Source: Taishania pollutisoli (GTDB lineage Bacteria > Bacteroidota > Bacteroidia > Flavobacteriales_D > Crocinitomicaceae). From it: 64,000 nt of DNA. Location: contig NZ_JACVEL010000014.1 in NCBI RefSeq assembly GCF_014518315.1, positions 1 through 64,000 of the forward strand, given 5' to 3'. Under the pieces are notes generated by a model. It was given only the letters and a program-made list of their open reading frames with translations, did no database searches and was not told the DNA's origin. Below, one piece after another: positions 9,627 to 19,814 of the stretch (position 1 is its first letter; each line of letters starts with the position of its first letter). A program made the position numbers and the translations under genes.

Positions 9627-9662
9627 AAAAGGTCAGATGGCAATGCTGTCTGGCCTTTTTGT
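9627..9662 (+). terminator. Rho-independent terminator of the efflux operon
   Basis: AAAAGGTCAGA (9627-9637) pairs with TCTGGCCTTTT (9649-9659) with one G-U pair and is followed by more T residues. It sits 21 nt after the outer-membrane channel gene. Confidence 0.8.
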
Positions 9663-9714
9663 TTGCGTTCGGTTATTGATAGATTTAGAAAACAAATAGA
9701 GAGTAAGAAGAAAA

Positions 9715-11820
9715 CTAATAACTTCCCAGGTACCTTCTGAAGAACCATTCTGCAAACAAGGTCAGCACAAGGAACAGGAAGAGTAAGAAGTATTCGATCA
9801 GTTCGTTGAACGAAGATTCCTGGTAGCTTACCGAATTAAAATCATCCCGTGCTTTTATCGCCTGAATGATTTTTTGACTGTTTTTCAGCACATCGAATTG
9901 CCCGCCTGTTTTTTCCGCCAGTTGTTTCAGAAGATTGTGGTTCGCGCTGTTGTCTGCTTGTTCCAGAAACAATGGTTTCACGACAAATTCTCCTTTTTTC
10001 TCGTGGTATTTCCCGTTGATGGAAGTATAGGCCTTCCAGGAATATTTACCGGCATCTAATTTTCCTACATCCAGTTTGTATCCCGTTCCCGAAACACCGA
10101 ATTGTAATTTGGATTCCTTCCCGTTTTCGGAAGTCAGTACAAAGTGTACTTCAGCTGTTGTAATCGGGTCTAAAGACGCGTTCAGTACCGTAGCGTTGAT
10201 CGTAATGCTTTCGTTCGGTGTGAATTGTTTCGGGAGAACAACACGGAACGGATCCGTATTTTGTTTTACCATCAGGTATTGCCCTGTTTTAGAAATCAAT
10301 TCATCAAAAGCAGCAACAGCGCCCGTACGTGCATATTCCGTCAGTTTCCATTTCCAGATTCCTTCTCCGTAAATAAACCCGTATTTGAATGCATGCCCCG
10401 ATGTTGATTTACTCCCGGCAAAAAAGATATTGGCTTCTTTTTTTACAACAGGCCCGACGCGTTGATAGGAAAGCACTGATGCATCTTTGGGAATCCGGAA
10501 ATTTCCGAATTTCGCTTTGAGTGGAGGGTAATACGTAAAGGCCTTTTGGAGTTCCGTGCTATATTCAAATGCATTAAATCCTGTATTCAAACTTCCTTCA
10601 TAATCATCCAGGTTATTTCCCGCGGGAATTTCCACGCCGATTTCAAGCTGATAGATGGAGGAAGCATTGGATTGAGATCCGACGATAAACAGTTTTGAAA
10701 TACCGTTGTTCATGATGGCTTGCTGGATATCCCGGGTTGCATTCAACCCCGGTTCATGCCAGACGATGAGGTCCACGTTTTTGAGGTCCCTGTTCCAGTC
10801 GGCCAACAGTTTGAATTCAACTTCCAGGTTCTGGTCTTTTTCCCACACCGATTTGAGTGACGCGATGTCCGGGTGAGGAGCAGCAGACAACAGTAGTACC
10901 TTGCTTCTTGAATCGATAACTTCCACATAAATCGTACGCGCATTGTTTTCATAATTGTATTCATTGTCTTTGTGACTCAATTTGACAACATACTGCTGAA
11001 TTCCCGGTGTACTCGCGTTGAGGAGAAACGAGACTTGTTCATAGTCACTGGCTCCGTCCTTGAACTGGATGGTTTGTGAAGCAATTTTTTTCCCGTTGGA
11101 TTCAATGGAGACTTCCGTACTGATTTTTCCCATTTTGATGCCTTCAATGTCAATGGCAACAGGGAAATCGTTCTTCAGAAAAGCCACGTCATTGTGGGAA
11201 ACGTGTTTGATCAACTGATCCCGCTTGGTAATGGTATCTCCCACACCCAGGGTATAAATCGAAGACGTATTGTATTTTTCCGCTGCGTATACGGGATTTG
11301 ACCCTGTATTGTAATTTCCGTCGGAAATCAATAAAACACCGGCCAGGTTCCGGTTGTAAAATTCACTTTTGGTTGTTTCAAATGCAGTTGTCAAATTGGT
11401 ATTTCCTGCTTTGAATGAAACATCACCTTGCAGCAATTCCGGAATTCCTGAAAAGGAATAAGGAATGACATCAAATGTTTCCCCGAGTTCCGTATGGATG
11501 GATTCCAGTAGTGTTTTCACCTGCTTCGGAACAGCGGATGAATCCGAATAATTCAACATGGAAGCGCTGTCATCTACTCCGACAACCAGAATTGGCTTTT
11601 CTTTTTTGTAGTTGAACGCCTGGAAAATGATCCCGAACAGCAGCAGTGCCAGCAGAAACAGGGAAAGGCTTCTCAGCGTGACGAAGGCAATTCTCCAACG
11701 GGAAGACAGTTCTTTTACCCAACTGTTTGATTTGCGTGAATACATCCAGGAAGCAAGTACAACTGCTAACCCTGCTATCGGAATCAACCACCACAGTGAT
11801 ATATCGGAACTGAATCTCAT
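9715..11820 (-). CDS. von Willebrand factor A domain membrane protein
   Basis: About 701 residues from the ATG at 11820; a 17-codon upstream extension is less likely. Two N-terminal transmembrane helices (about residues 9-26 and 44-65) precede a vWA domain with an intact MIDAS motif, D83-x-S85-x-S87 (VGVDDSASML), a threonine loop near NTNLTTAF and LLISDGNYNTG. A large extracytoplasmic part with immunoglobulin-like stretches follows, and a third helix (LIEYFLLFLFLVLTLFAEWFF) near the C-terminus. The layout resembles BatA/BatB-like or DUF4159-type membrane proteins with a GATase-like region, common in Bacteroidota. Function unknown. It stands alone, with a terminator between it and the next minus-strand gene. 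Confidence 0.75.
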   Translation of the reverse strand: MRFSSDISLWWLIPIAGLAVVLASWMYSRKSNSWVKELSSRWRIAFVTLRSLSLFLLALLLFGIIFQAFNYKKEKPILVVGVDDSASMLNYSDSSAVPKQVKTLLESIHTELGETFDVIPYSFSGIPELLQGDVSFKAGNTNLTTAFETTKSEFYNRNLAGVLLISDGNYNTGSNPVYAAEKYNTSSIYTLGVGDTITKRDQLIKHVSHNDVAFLKNDFPVAIDIEGIKMGKISTEVSIESNGKKIASQTIQFKDGASDYEQVSFLLNASTPGIQQYVVKLSHKDNEYNYENNARTIYVEVIDSRSKVLLLSAAPHPDIASLKSVWEKDQNLEVEFKLLADWNRDLKNVDLIVWHEPGLNATRDIQQAIMNNGISKLFIVGSQSNASSIYQLEIGVEIPAGNNLDDYEGSLNTGFNAFEYSTELQKAFTYYPPLKAKFGNFRIPKDASVLSYQRVGPVVKKEANIFFAGSKSTSGHAFKYGFIYGEGIWKWKLTEYARTGAVAAFDELISKTGQYLMVKQNTDPFRVVLPKQFTPNESITINATVLNASLDPITTAEVHFVLTSENGKESKLQFGVSGTGYKLDVGKLDAGKYSWKAYTSINGKYHEKKGEFVVKPLFLEQADNSANHNLLKQLAEKTGGQFDVLKNSQKIIQAIKARDDFNSVSYQESSFNELIEYFLLFLFLVLTLFAEWFFRRYLGSY

Positions 11821-11886
11821 TTGACCACGAAAATACAAAAGTAATGGCAAACAAGAAGTCAAAGACAGCAAAATAGTTCGTGGGAA

Positions 11887-11923
11887 TAAAAAAATAGCGG
11901 AGCACCATAGCCGTGTCTCCGCT
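11887..11923 (-). terminator. Terminator after the T9SS subtilase
   Basis: On the minus strand AGCGGAG pairs with CTCCGCT (11917-11923 with 11896-11902) and is followed by ATTTTTTT. It lies just downstream of the subtilase at 11950-14499 and separates it from the vWA gene. Confidence 0.7.
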
Positions 11924-11949
11924 CATGTGTAATCAGTACTTTTTTCCGG

Positions 11950-14499
11950 TTATTCCGACCGCTTGATCAGTTTGCTTTGTGCCGATCCTTTATCTGTTTG
12001 GATCAGCAGGTGATAATAACCGTCTGCCAGGTGTTGAATATTCAGCACATTCGTATTCATATCAACAGGAATTTCTTTTCCCGTCAGGTCAAACATCTTG
12101 ACTGAAATCAGGTTGCTTTCTGTTGAAATGGTCACTTGATTCGTTGCCGGATTCGGATAGATGATCAGAGATAAATTACTGAGATTCTCAACGGATAGAT
12201 AAATTCCGACTCCTCCGGCATAAACAGTACATCCGTTTTCTCCGGTTGTATAACAGTCATAAAATCCACTCTGGAAAGAAGACAAAATCAGTGAATCATT
12301 CGTTTCTCCCGGAAGATCTACCCCGTTTAAGGTCCATTGATACACCGCATTAGAGGAGGTAGTGGACAGCGTCAGGTAATCACCGGAAACCGTAATCGGA
12401 TCGATGCTTTCAACCGTTTCCTGTGTTAAAATCAAGGTGTCGGAATGAACACCGCAGCCAAATTCATTGTAGACGATTGCAAAGACTTCTCCGGGCGTGT
12501 ATTGCTGGTTGACCAGTGTTGTGCTTCCGTTTGACCAGAGTACGGAGGCGATGGAATCTGTCGCTTGTACCTCAATAAGATTGGGACCGACACACAGTAC
12601 CGTATCTCCATCGATGGTGGCTGAGAACTCTTGATTTTGAAGAATCGCAGCAGCGTCAATCAAACCGTACCCATAGGCATTGTTGGGTAAGGGGCCGGTA
12701 TAAGTATTGGAGAAAGAATACTGCTGAAGCGCATCCAGGAATGTTTGATAGTTTCCTTTTTCACATCGTTCGAGAAACAACGCGGCAATTCCGGCTACTA
12801 CCGGGCTGGACATGGATGTTCCCCCATTTCCCAGGTGCCACCCGCCGGAATCCATTTTCGGATAATTGGCAGGTTCCGCAAAATACCAGAGTGGGCCTGC
12901 GGACAGCATAACATCGCCTGAAGCGGCAACATCCGGTTTGATGACATTGTGTCTGTTGGGACCTTTACTGGAGCCCGGGCTTAACTTCCCGACAGGTGTT
13001 GTCTCGTTGGGGTAATAATAACCGCCGGCGTAGTTGGCAAAGCGACTTCTGTTACGTGTATTGCCGACAGAAACAACTTTGGGAGAACAATTCCAGTTCG
13101 AAACGATGGTTTGCTGAGCATCCGGTAAATGATAGTTCACAATACTTGGAAACGCAGCAGAAGAAGGAAGTACCTCGACAATTTTATTATACCCCAATCC
13201 GGTCCCCGACCACAGATCGTATTTTCCCGATCCGCGCGTATAAAATCCATACAGGTAATTAGTTGTATCTACATTTCTGAACAGTACCTGCATGTGGAAA
13301 TTGGCTCCTTCCTGAGATGTATAGATTTCAAGCGTCGCAATGCGATCGCCGTTTGCGTTGCGTAAAGTGTCAAAAACAGGTACTCCCAGTGACGCTGTTG
13401 CCGGTCTGAACACTAACTGTGCGCGTGTTTGGTAGTTCGCGGCAGGATTTACAGCCTTAAAAGAGTAAGAATAAGTTGCCTGGTCCATATCGGAATACAA
13501 GTCAAAAAAGATTTTGTTGGGACCAAAAGAAGAGTTCGGATTGTTCTCAAACCAGGTAAAGGTCGTGTCGTTCGTAACAATCCCCTGGCAGTGGTAATTC
13601 CCGATTCCGCCGGAGTTACCACATGCCGCCACAACAATTCTTCCTGCTTTTTCATCCAACAGGTTATTGATTCTGACTGCCGCAGGATCTCTGCCGTCGT
13701 GACTTCCCAGGTACGAACCGACACTCAGGTTAACAATCGCCCGTTTTCCCAGTGTATCCGCCACTTTAAAAATATAGTCACAGGCATCGGCTACCGTCAG
13801 TGACCAGTTGGGTAATGAAAAGTTTGTTTTCACCATGATAATATCCGATTCGGGAGCCGCCCCCTGGTTGTAACCGACAGCCCTTCCGTTTCCTGAACCG
13901 GCTCCGGCAACAGTGCTTCCATGTGCACTGTCGTCCGTACTGGTACAGAGTCCTGCGTTGATTTGCGTGCTGTCCCAGATAATTCCGTAACCGTAAGGAG
14001 ATAAGGTTCCCCCGGAAGAAACCGAATGATCCCAGATCCGGAGTATGCGCGTTTTCCCGTTCGCATCTTTAAAATCGGGATGTTGTATTTCAATCCCGGT
14101 GTCAACGTACCCGACAATGACATCTTTACCTTTATATGGCATGGAAAGACCTGTGCCATTGTGTACCGCATCAATGTTGTGATGCGCCCGCATCGAATCA
14201 TTCAATAAATGAGGAGGCGCATATTCAATGTAGTAATCGGGAAGTTCTCCGTTTTTATAAGCTTCGCTGACTTCAATGGCTGTTGCGGAGAAGTAAATCC
14301 AAAAAGGGTTCTCGCGCACGGTGTTCCATTTGTTTTTTCGAATGGCAGTTTTATAAACCTCCTGGTTCGGAAGGCAAAAGGTAGTGGTCAACCGTAGCTG
14401 CTCATCACTTAATTGATTGTAACCAAATGCCCCTGATTGAGCATGAGAAGCTGTTGCAACGACCAGAAGTAACAGCGTGAAAAAAAGCCGGTTTACCAT
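11950..14499 (-). CDS. Secreted subtilisin-like (S8) protease with T9SS sorting domain
   Basis: 849 residues. A signal peptide (ends ASHAQ) is followed by a short propeptide and an S8 catalytic domain. The triad appears as D133 (GYVDTGIEI), H193 (SAHGSTVAG) and S562 (GGTSMSSPVVAG), with the oxyanion Asn near 295 (ACGNSGG). The unusually wide spacing between H193 and S562 holds an inserted beta-rich segment (about 305-465), as in KP-43-like subtilases. Two Ig-like stretches follow, then a type A T9SS C-terminal domain beginning LIIYPNPATNQVTI and ending IQTDKGSAQSKLIK. It should be exported by Sec, passed through the T9SS and attached or released outside. The second subtilase gene is divergent, 119 nt away. 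Confidence 0.93.
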   Translation of the reverse strand: MVNRLFFTLLLLVVATASHAQSGAFGYNQLSDEQLRLTTTFCLPNQEVYKTAIRKNKWNTVRENPFWIYFSATAIEVSEAYKNGELPDYYIEYAPPHLLNDSMRAHHNIDAVHNGTGLSMPYKGKDVIVGYVDTGIEIQHPDFKDANGKTRILRIWDHSVSSGGTLSPYGYGIIWDSTQINAGLCTSTDDSAHGSTVAGAGSGNGRAVGYNQGAAPESDIIMVKTNFSLPNWSLTVADACDYIFKVADTLGKRAIVNLSVGSYLGSHDGRDPAAVRINNLLDEKAGRIVVAACGNSGGIGNYHCQGIVTNDTTFTWFENNPNSSFGPNKIFFDLYSDMDQATYSYSFKAVNPAANYQTRAQLVFRPATASLGVPVFDTLRNANGDRIATLEIYTSQEGANFHMQVLFRNVDTTNYLYGFYTRGSGKYDLWSGTGLGYNKIVEVLPSSAAFPSIVNYHLPDAQQTIVSNWNCSPKVVSVGNTRNRSRFANYAGGYYYPNETTPVGKLSPGSSKGPNRHNVIKPDVAASGDVMLSAGPLWYFAEPANYPKMDSGGWHLGNGGTSMSSPVVAGIAALFLERCEKGNYQTFLDALQQYSFSNTYTGPLPNNAYGYGLIDAAAILQNQEFSATIDGDTVLCVGPNLIEVQATDSIASVLWSNGSTTLVNQQYTPGEVFAIVYNEFGCGVHSDTLILTQETVESIDPITVSGDYLTLSTTSSNAVYQWTLNGVDLPGETNDSLILSSFQSGFYDCYTTGENGCTVYAGGVGIYLSVENLSNLSLIIYPNPATNQVTISTESNLISVKMFDLTGKEIPVDMNTNVLNIQHLADGYYHLLIQTDKGSAQSKLIKRSE

Positions 14500-14618
14500 T
14501 TATCAGTATTTTGAACCAAATATGCTAAAATTAATGCATTATGACAAAAAATAATAGCAATCGTCGACAATTTTTTGCAACTTTGAGCAGTTTAAAAAGA
14601 TTTTATATAACCGATAGT

Positions 14619-16220
14619 ATGAAGAAAAGAATCATTCAATTAAGTCTTGCTGTTTTTGCGTTGGGAATTACCAATGTGTTGAATGCGCAAGCGGTTAAAA
14701 AAGAAGTTGTTGACTGGTACAACGGAAAAAACGGTATGCAGACGGAGCAAGCTTATAAATTGCTGAAAAAACGCCAGTCCGAAACGGTTGTAGTTGCAAT
14801 TATTGACTCCGGGATAGACATCGAACACGAAGATTTGAAAGGAAAAATCTGGGTGAATGAAAAAGAAATTCCGGGTAACGGAATTGACGACGATGGAAAC
14901 GGATACATCGACGATATCCACGGATGGAACTTCCTGGGGAATGCAAAAGGAGAAAACCAGAATTATGCACGTTTGGAAAGAACGCGTATCCTGGCTCAAT
15001 TGTCCCCGAAATATGCAACTGTTGATGAAGGATCAGTAAGTGACGCGGACAAAAAAGAATACGAACTGTACAAACAAGTACGTGACGAGGTTGCTGCTGA
15101 ACGGGCAGAATACGAACCATACATGGCGCAAATGGATCAGTTGGCAGGATTGATTGAACAAGTACCTACAATGGTTGGAGGAATGATCGGTAAAACAAAT
15201 TATACGGAGAAAGATCTGAATAAGTGGAAACCGACAGACCCGCAGGGGATGCAATTGAAGCAATTGGCGCTGGCTATTTCTTCAGGACGTCTGACAAAAG
15301 AAGTGTTGGAAAAACAAAAGGACCAGATCAACCAGATGTTGAACTACAACCTGAATGTTGACTACGATGATCGCTCATTGATCGGTGACAATCCGAATAA
15401 CATGAAGGATGTGAAATACGGAAACAATGATGTGGAAGGACCGGATGCATTGCACGGAACTCACGTTGGTGGTATCGTAGGATCCATTCGCGGAAATAAA
15501 CTGGGAGGTGACGGAGTTGCTGAAAATGTAAAACTGATGTCGCTGCGTGCTGTTCCTAACGGAGATGAATTTGACAAAGACATCGCATTGGCAATTCGTT
15601 ATGCAGTGGATAACGGAGCGAAAGTGATCAACATGTCGTTCGGAAAATCCTATTCTCCATTGGCAAAAGACGTATACGATGCATTGGCGTATGCTGATTC
15701 AAAAGGTGTATTGTTGGTACATGCAGCAGGAAATGATGCGAAGGATGTAGATGTTGAACCGAACTTCCCGACTTCTATGTATGAATTCCAAAACAAAAAA
15801 CTGGATCATTACCTGACAATCGGAGCTTCCACACGTTATGCAACTGTAAAAGGACAAGCATACGGAGATTTGGCCGCATCGTTTTCGAACTACGGACAAA
15901 AAGGAGTAGATGTATTTGCTCCGGGACTTGAGATTTACAATGCTGTTCCTCAAAGTGAATACATGGAATTGCAGGGAACGTCAATGGCAGCGCCGATGGT
16001 AACGGGAGCAGCAGCATTATTACGTTCGTATTTCCCTAAATTGTCGATGAAAGAGATCAAAGATATTTTGTTGACAACAGCAACAAGCTACAAAGGATCG
16101 CAGCAAACAAAACCGGGAGAAGAAACTCCGGTTGATTTCGGAACCTTGTCAGTAACAGGTGGTGTGATTAACCTTCCTGCGGCTGTAAAAGCAGCGATTG
16201 CACTGGAAGCAACGAAATAA
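14619..16220 (+). CDS. Secreted subtilisin-like (S8) protease without T9SS tail
   Basis: 533 residues from the ATG at 14619, where the signal peptide begins (MKKRIIQLSL, cleaved after LNAQ). An in-frame ATG at 14541 would add 26 residues lying over the promoter region. The triad is D63 (AIIDSGIDIEH), H279 (ALHGTHVGGIVG) and S455 (GTSMAAPMVTG), with Asn372 in HAAGND. The 216-residue gap from Asp to His is unusually long. It holds a charged, probably helical insert (about 105-265) found in a Bacteroidota subgroup of S8 enzymes. No C-terminal sorting domain is present, so the enzyme is probably periplasmic or outer-membrane facing. A strong terminator follows. Confidence 0.9.
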   Translation: MKKRIIQLSLAVFALGITNVLNAQAVKKEVVDWYNGKNGMQTEQAYKLLKKRQSETVVVAIIDSGIDIEHEDLKGKIWVNEKEIPGNGIDDDGNGYIDDIHGWNFLGNAKGENQNYARLERTRILAQLSPKYATVDEGSVSDADKKEYELYKQVRDEVAAERAEYEPYMAQMDQLAGLIEQVPTMVGGMIGKTNYTEKDLNKWKPTDPQGMQLKQLALAISSGRLTKEVLEKQKDQINQMLNYNLNVDYDDRSLIGDNPNNMKDVKYGNNDVEGPDALHGTHVGGIVGSIRGNKLGGDGVAENVKLMSLRAVPNGDEFDKDIALAIRYAVDNGAKVINMSFGKSYSPLAKDVYDALAYADSKGVLLVHAAGNDAKDVDVEPNFPTSMYEFQNKKLDHYLTIGASTRYATVKGQAYGDLAASFSNYGQKGVDVFAPGLEIYNAVPQSEYMELQGTSMAAPMVTGAAALLRSYFPKLSMKEIKDILLTTATSYKGSQQTKPGEETPVDFGTLSVTGGVINLPAAVKAAIALEATK

Positions 16221-16243
16221 TTAGATAAAAAAACATAAATGTG

Positions 16244-16275
16244 AAAGGGATGCTCCAATGAGGCATCCCTTTTTT
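16244..16275 (+). terminator. Rho-independent terminator after the second subtilase
   Basis: AAAGGGATGC (16244-16253) pairs with GCATCCCTTT (16263-16272) and runs into TTTTTT. It ends the subtilase transcript just before the restriction island boundary. Confidence 0.85.
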
Positions 16276-16343
16276 GCTTGGATGCTGTAGGACTATTTAA
16301 TTTCATACAGCGTTTCGAGAAATTTACAGCTAACGTTTTGCAG

Positions 16344-16447
16344 CTACAAGAAGTTGGCGATTACGAAGCACAAAACTGTCTGCCACCACTGAACTTGATA
16401 GGAAGCCCAAAACTTTATTTAACCACTGAACCGCCAATTTCTTGTAG
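16344..16447. repeat. Long structured inverted repeat just outside the island
   Basis: CTACAAGAAGTTGGCG (16344-16359) is the inverted complement of CGCCAATTTCTTGTAG (16432-16447), 15 of 16 bases pairing across a 72-nt interior. Flanking bases (CAGCTAAC at 16328 and GCTGTTA near 16450) extend the symmetry. The overall plan, a long stem with unpaired interior and short conserved ends, recalls integron attC sites or other recombination hairpins, but strict attC core motifs are not met. It lies immediately left of the island's outer inverted repeat. The stretch 16221-16706 contains no convincing gene. Confidence 0.55.
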
Positions 16448-16452
16448 GTGCT

Positions 16453-16590
16453 GTTATAGCCAGTGGTTATTGTCCTCCGTCCTTGCAAACCATTGTCAAT
16501 ACTACGTTTTGCTGTCTTTGTCGTGTCGGGTTGTGCGGTTGCGTATTTTTTATTTTCAGAAGGGAGAGAAGATTTTTTTAATTCAATTTT
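16453..16590 (+). repeat. Left imperfect inverted-repeat end of the restriction island
   Basis: Four blocks match the right end in inverted orientation and in the same order. GTTATAGCCAGTGG at 16453 pairs with 24274-24287 (13 of 14). CAAACCATT at 16486 pairs with 24209-24217. GTATTTTTTATTTTC at 16543 pairs with 24132-24146 (15 of 15). ATTTTTTTAATTCAATTTT at 16572 pairs with 24103-24121 (19 of 19). The spacing between blocks differs at the two ends, so these are diverged terminal inverted repeats rather than a fresh insertion. No target-site duplication was seen. Confidence 0.6.
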
Positions 16591-16706
16591 GTCAGCGTGG
16601 GACAGACACACTCTTTGTCAAGCTTTGGTCTGTGCGTTGGCTTGTGCGGCTTGGCAATGTGTGTGGCTGTTGGGCTGGCTATTCATTGTTCTTCCTTTGT
16701 CATTAT

Positions 16707-19700
16707 TTATAGTTGACCTCCAACTCCTTTAAACTTCTCTACAAACGAAACTAACTTTTGAAAAACGTTTTGCTTCTTGGTCAAATACTGAGGATTTAAA
16801 GGACTCATTTTCGGCAATAGTGCATTCAATTCTGTTCCGTTTTCGCTTGCATATTCTCGCTTCAAGGAATTTGTTATGTAACGCTTCGCTGCTTCTTCAT
16901 TTAGATTTTCTTCTGTGATTAATTCCAGTGCTTCCACTTTCTGTTTGTTTTGAGCAAATACAAAAAATGAATCTATCACATTCGCTTTGTCTTGAAGCGT
17001 GTCAAGGTCAGTCTCATTGATGAAGTCAACAACCAAACTCTCTTTTGCTCTATTACCAACACTTGCACGAATAACTCTGCGTATTTCAGTAATCAAAGTG
17101 TGTTTGTCTTTTGTTTTCTTGTTGTGCTCAAAAATCAATTCAAGAATGTAGTCAAGGTTTATCTCTTGCGATTTGAGCAAGTCAACTTCAAATACAACAT
17201 CGTCCCAGTCTATCGTAGATTCTTCTGACGCTGCACCACTTTTTTCTCGTCTTAACCAGTCACGAATATCATTGTAGGTTGAACGGTAATCCTGAACAGT
17301 CCTTTCTTTGAGCAACTCAATTTTTTGCATTGCTGTTATGTCCTTATCTGTTACAAAATGAGTTTTTTTAAATTCTTCAACTGCTTCTGGATCATTGATG
17401 TCAATTGCTTGAAGTGCTTTAAGGTGGTTAAACTCATCGTAGTTCTGTAGTATGTTTTCTACTCTCAAATATTCTCCGAATAGTTTTGCAAATTCCTTTT
17501 TGTCCTTCTCTTTTGCAATTTCATCTGGGTTAGGGAATTTCTCATTTAACTCTTTTACTACTTCAAGATAACCTCTCCGTGCTTCACTTGTAACAATGTC
17601 CGTAAAGCCTTCCAAATATTCTTTGTAACTCTTTTCAAGAACCACATTCTTTGTGTTACTGTCTCCGAAAAGCGTAATAGCGTCAACAGTTGCTTTTTCT
17701 AAGTCACGGAATGTTACAATGTTTCCAAAAGTTTTTGTCGCATCATAAATCCTGTTTGTTCGTGAAAAGGCTTGAATTAATCCGTGATAACGCAAATTCT
17801 TGTCAACAAACAATGTATTAAGCGTTGGAGCGTCAAAACCAGTTAAGAACATTCCGACAACAATAATTAAGTCAATTTCTTTGTTCTTAACACGTTTGGC
17901 AAGGTCACGATAATAATTCTGAAACTCATTGCTGTCAACACCATAACTGGTTCTGAACATGGCGTTATAGTCATTGATAGCTTTGGTTAAAAATTCTTTA
18001 GCAGTAATATCCATTGCAGAAGGCTCAAAAGTCTCGTCAACTATTTCGCCTATTGCACTCTGTTCTTCATTTGCAGCAAAGGAAAAGATTGTTGCAATTT
18101 TTAATGGCTTGTCGCTATCTTTTTGCAAGTTGTTTAATTCCTCATAATAACATTTGGCAGCATCAACACTGCTTACGGCAAACATGGCATTAAAGCCTTT
18201 GTTGCTTCCTTGGTTTCTATGTGTTTTTATTCTGAAATTCTGTAAAATGTATTGAGATACTTCTGTGATGCGTTTAGGATGAAGCAAAGCTTTTTTATTT
18301 TCTGCCGCACTTAATTTTTTCTCATCTTGTTCTTGCTCTATATTCTTAAATTGTGGACGGACATCATTATAATCTACTTTAAACTTCAATACCTTTTCAT
18401 CTCTAATAGCATCTGTAATTACATATGAATGCAGTTCACGACCGAAAACACTTGCCGTGGTTTCAGAACCTAAAGCATTTTGTACGAAGATTGGTGTTCC
18501 TGTAAAACCGAACTGATAGAACTTTTTAAACTTCTTTTTCAGATTCTTTTGGGCTTCACCAAACTGAGAACGGTGGCACTCGTCAAAAATAAAAACAACT
18601 TGCTTTAGATAAATCGCTAAATCACTTTCACTCTTCATGAGGTTATTTAGCTTTTGTATGGTGGTAACAATAATCTTATTGTCGTCTTTTTCAATATTTC
18701 GTTTTAAACCCGCTGTACTTTCCGAACCATTCACACTATCGGGAGAGAATCGCTGATATTCCTTCATAGTTTGATAGTCTAAATCTTTACGGTCAACTAC
18801 AAAAAACACTTTATCAATAAACTCCAATTGCGTGGCTAACCGCGCTGCTTTGAAACTTGTAAGGGTTTTGCCCGAACCTGTTGTATGCCAAACATATCCG
18901 CCACTTTCTGGATTCGACCAATTTTTACCTTGAAAGGAACTCTCTATTTTCCACAACATTCTTTCTGTGGCTGCAATTTGATACGGTCGCATAATTAAAA
19001 GTGTATCACTTGTATCAAAAACCGAATAGGTGAGTAACACATTTAAGAATACTCTTTTTTCAAAAAACGTTGTCGTAAAATCTTTCAGGTCTTTAATAAG
19101 CGTATTGTCAGCTTTCGTCCAATTCATCGTAAAGTCAAAGCTGTTCTTATCACGCTTTATGGTGTTAGCAAAGTAACGGGTATCAGTACCATTGGATATA
19201 ACAAAAACCTGAACGTATTTAAAGAGGGAGTTATTACTGTTAAAACTTTCCTTTGAATATCTGTGAACTTGATTAAACGCTTCTCGAATAGCAACACCAC
19301 GTTTTTTTAATTCAACCTGAACCAATGGCAAACCATTTACTAAAATGGTTACATCATAGCGATTTGCATGAGTGCCTTTCTGCTCAAATTGTGAAATTAC
19401 CTGTACCTTATTTCGTGTGATATTCTTTTTATCTACTAAGTAGATGTTTTGGATATGACCATCATCAAAAACAAAATCATAGATATAGTTGTCGTGTATT
19501 TTTCTGGTTTTCTCAACAAGGTTATCGCTTGGCTTGTCTAAATATTCTTCCACAAAACGAGACCATTCTCCATCCGAAAATTCCATATTGTTAAGCGATT
19601 GCAGTTGTGCTCTCACATTCGCCAACATCGCTTCTATCGTGTTTAAGTCTTTAGGATTTTCATAGCCTTGATTAATCAGGTCTTGAATAAATTCCTTTTC

Positions 19701-19814
19701 CAATGCTGCCTCTGTTTGATAAACAGCAGGTGCTTCATTCACCTCAAAATGTTTGGTGAATTTATCCAACACAATGAAGTTGTTTGATTCTGCTATGGTT
19801 TTATACTGTGACAT
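16707..19814 (-). CDS. hsdR: Type I restriction enzyme R subunit (EcoR124I/type IC-like)
   Basis: 1035 residues, almost the length of EcoR124I HsdR. The N-terminal PD-(D/E)xK nuclease is visible as D154 ([11 protein letters not shown]), E168 and K170 (VQVELKKRG), within three residues of the known EcoR124I positions (151, 165, 167). Then follow a Walker A TTGSGKT at 311-317, helicase motif II DECH at 411-414, FTGTPIF, and the helical C-terminal domain that docks on the methylase. It translocates and cuts DNA lacking the host methylation. It is the last gene of the island operon; its ATG lies inside the end of the upstream prrC-like gene (14-nt overlap). All key residues are present, so it should be active. 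Confidence 0.96.
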   Translation of the reverse strand: MSQYKTIAESNNFIVLDKFTKHFEVNEAPAVYQTEAALEKEFIQDLINQGYENPKDLNTIEAMLANVRAQLQSLNNMEFSDGEWSRFVEEYLDKPSDNLVEKTRKIHDNYIYDFVFDDGHIQNIYLVDKKNITRNKVQVISQFEQKGTHANRYDVTILVNGLPLVQVELKKRGVAIREAFNQVHRYSKESFNSNNSLFKYVQVFVISNGTDTRYFANTIKRDKNSFDFTMNWTKADNTLIKDLKDFTTTFFEKRVFLNVLLTYSVFDTSDTLLIMRPYQIAATERMLWKIESSFQGKNWSNPESGGYVWHTTGSGKTLTSFKAARLATQLEFIDKVFFVVDRKDLDYQTMKEYQRFSPDSVNGSESTAGLKRNIEKDDNKIIVTTIQKLNNLMKSESDLAIYLKQVVFIFDECHRSQFGEAQKNLKKKFKKFYQFGFTGTPIFVQNALGSETTASVFGRELHSYVITDAIRDEKVLKFKVDYNDVRPQFKNIEQEQDEKKLSAAENKKALLHPKRITEVSQYILQNFRIKTHRNQGSNKGFNAMFAVSSVDAAKCYYEELNNLQKDSDKPLKIATIFSFAANEEQSAIGEIVDETFEPSAMDITAKEFLTKAINDYNAMFRTSYGVDSNEFQNYYRDLAKRVKNKEIDLIIVVGMFLTGFDAPTLNTLFVDKNLRYHGLIQAFSRTNRIYDATKTFGNIVTFRDLEKATVDAITLFGDSNTKNVVLEKSYKEYLEGFTDIVTSEARRGYLEVVKELNEKFPNPDEIAKEKDKKEFAKLFGEYLRVENILQNYDEFNHLKALQAIDINDPEAVEEFKKTHFVTDKDITAMQKIELLKERTVQDYRSTYNDIRDWLRREKSGAASEESTIDWDDVVFEVDLLKSQEINLDYILELIFEHNKKTKDKHTLITEIRRVIRASVGNRAKESLVVDFINETDLDTLQDKANVIDSFFVFAQNKQKVEALELITEENLNEEAAKRYITNSLKREYASENGTELNALLPKMSPLNPQYLTKKQNVFQKLVSFVEKFKGVGGQL

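Noticed and set aside
16344-16447. A true integron attC site
   Set aside because: The ends do not fit the RYYYAAC/GTTRRRY core motifs; kept only as an attC-like hairpin.
16278-16732. Two plus-strand frames of 144 and 89 codons in the left island boundary
   Set aside because: They lie over inverted repeats and AT-rich boundary sequence, have no ribosome site or known motif, and run past the convergent hsdR stop.
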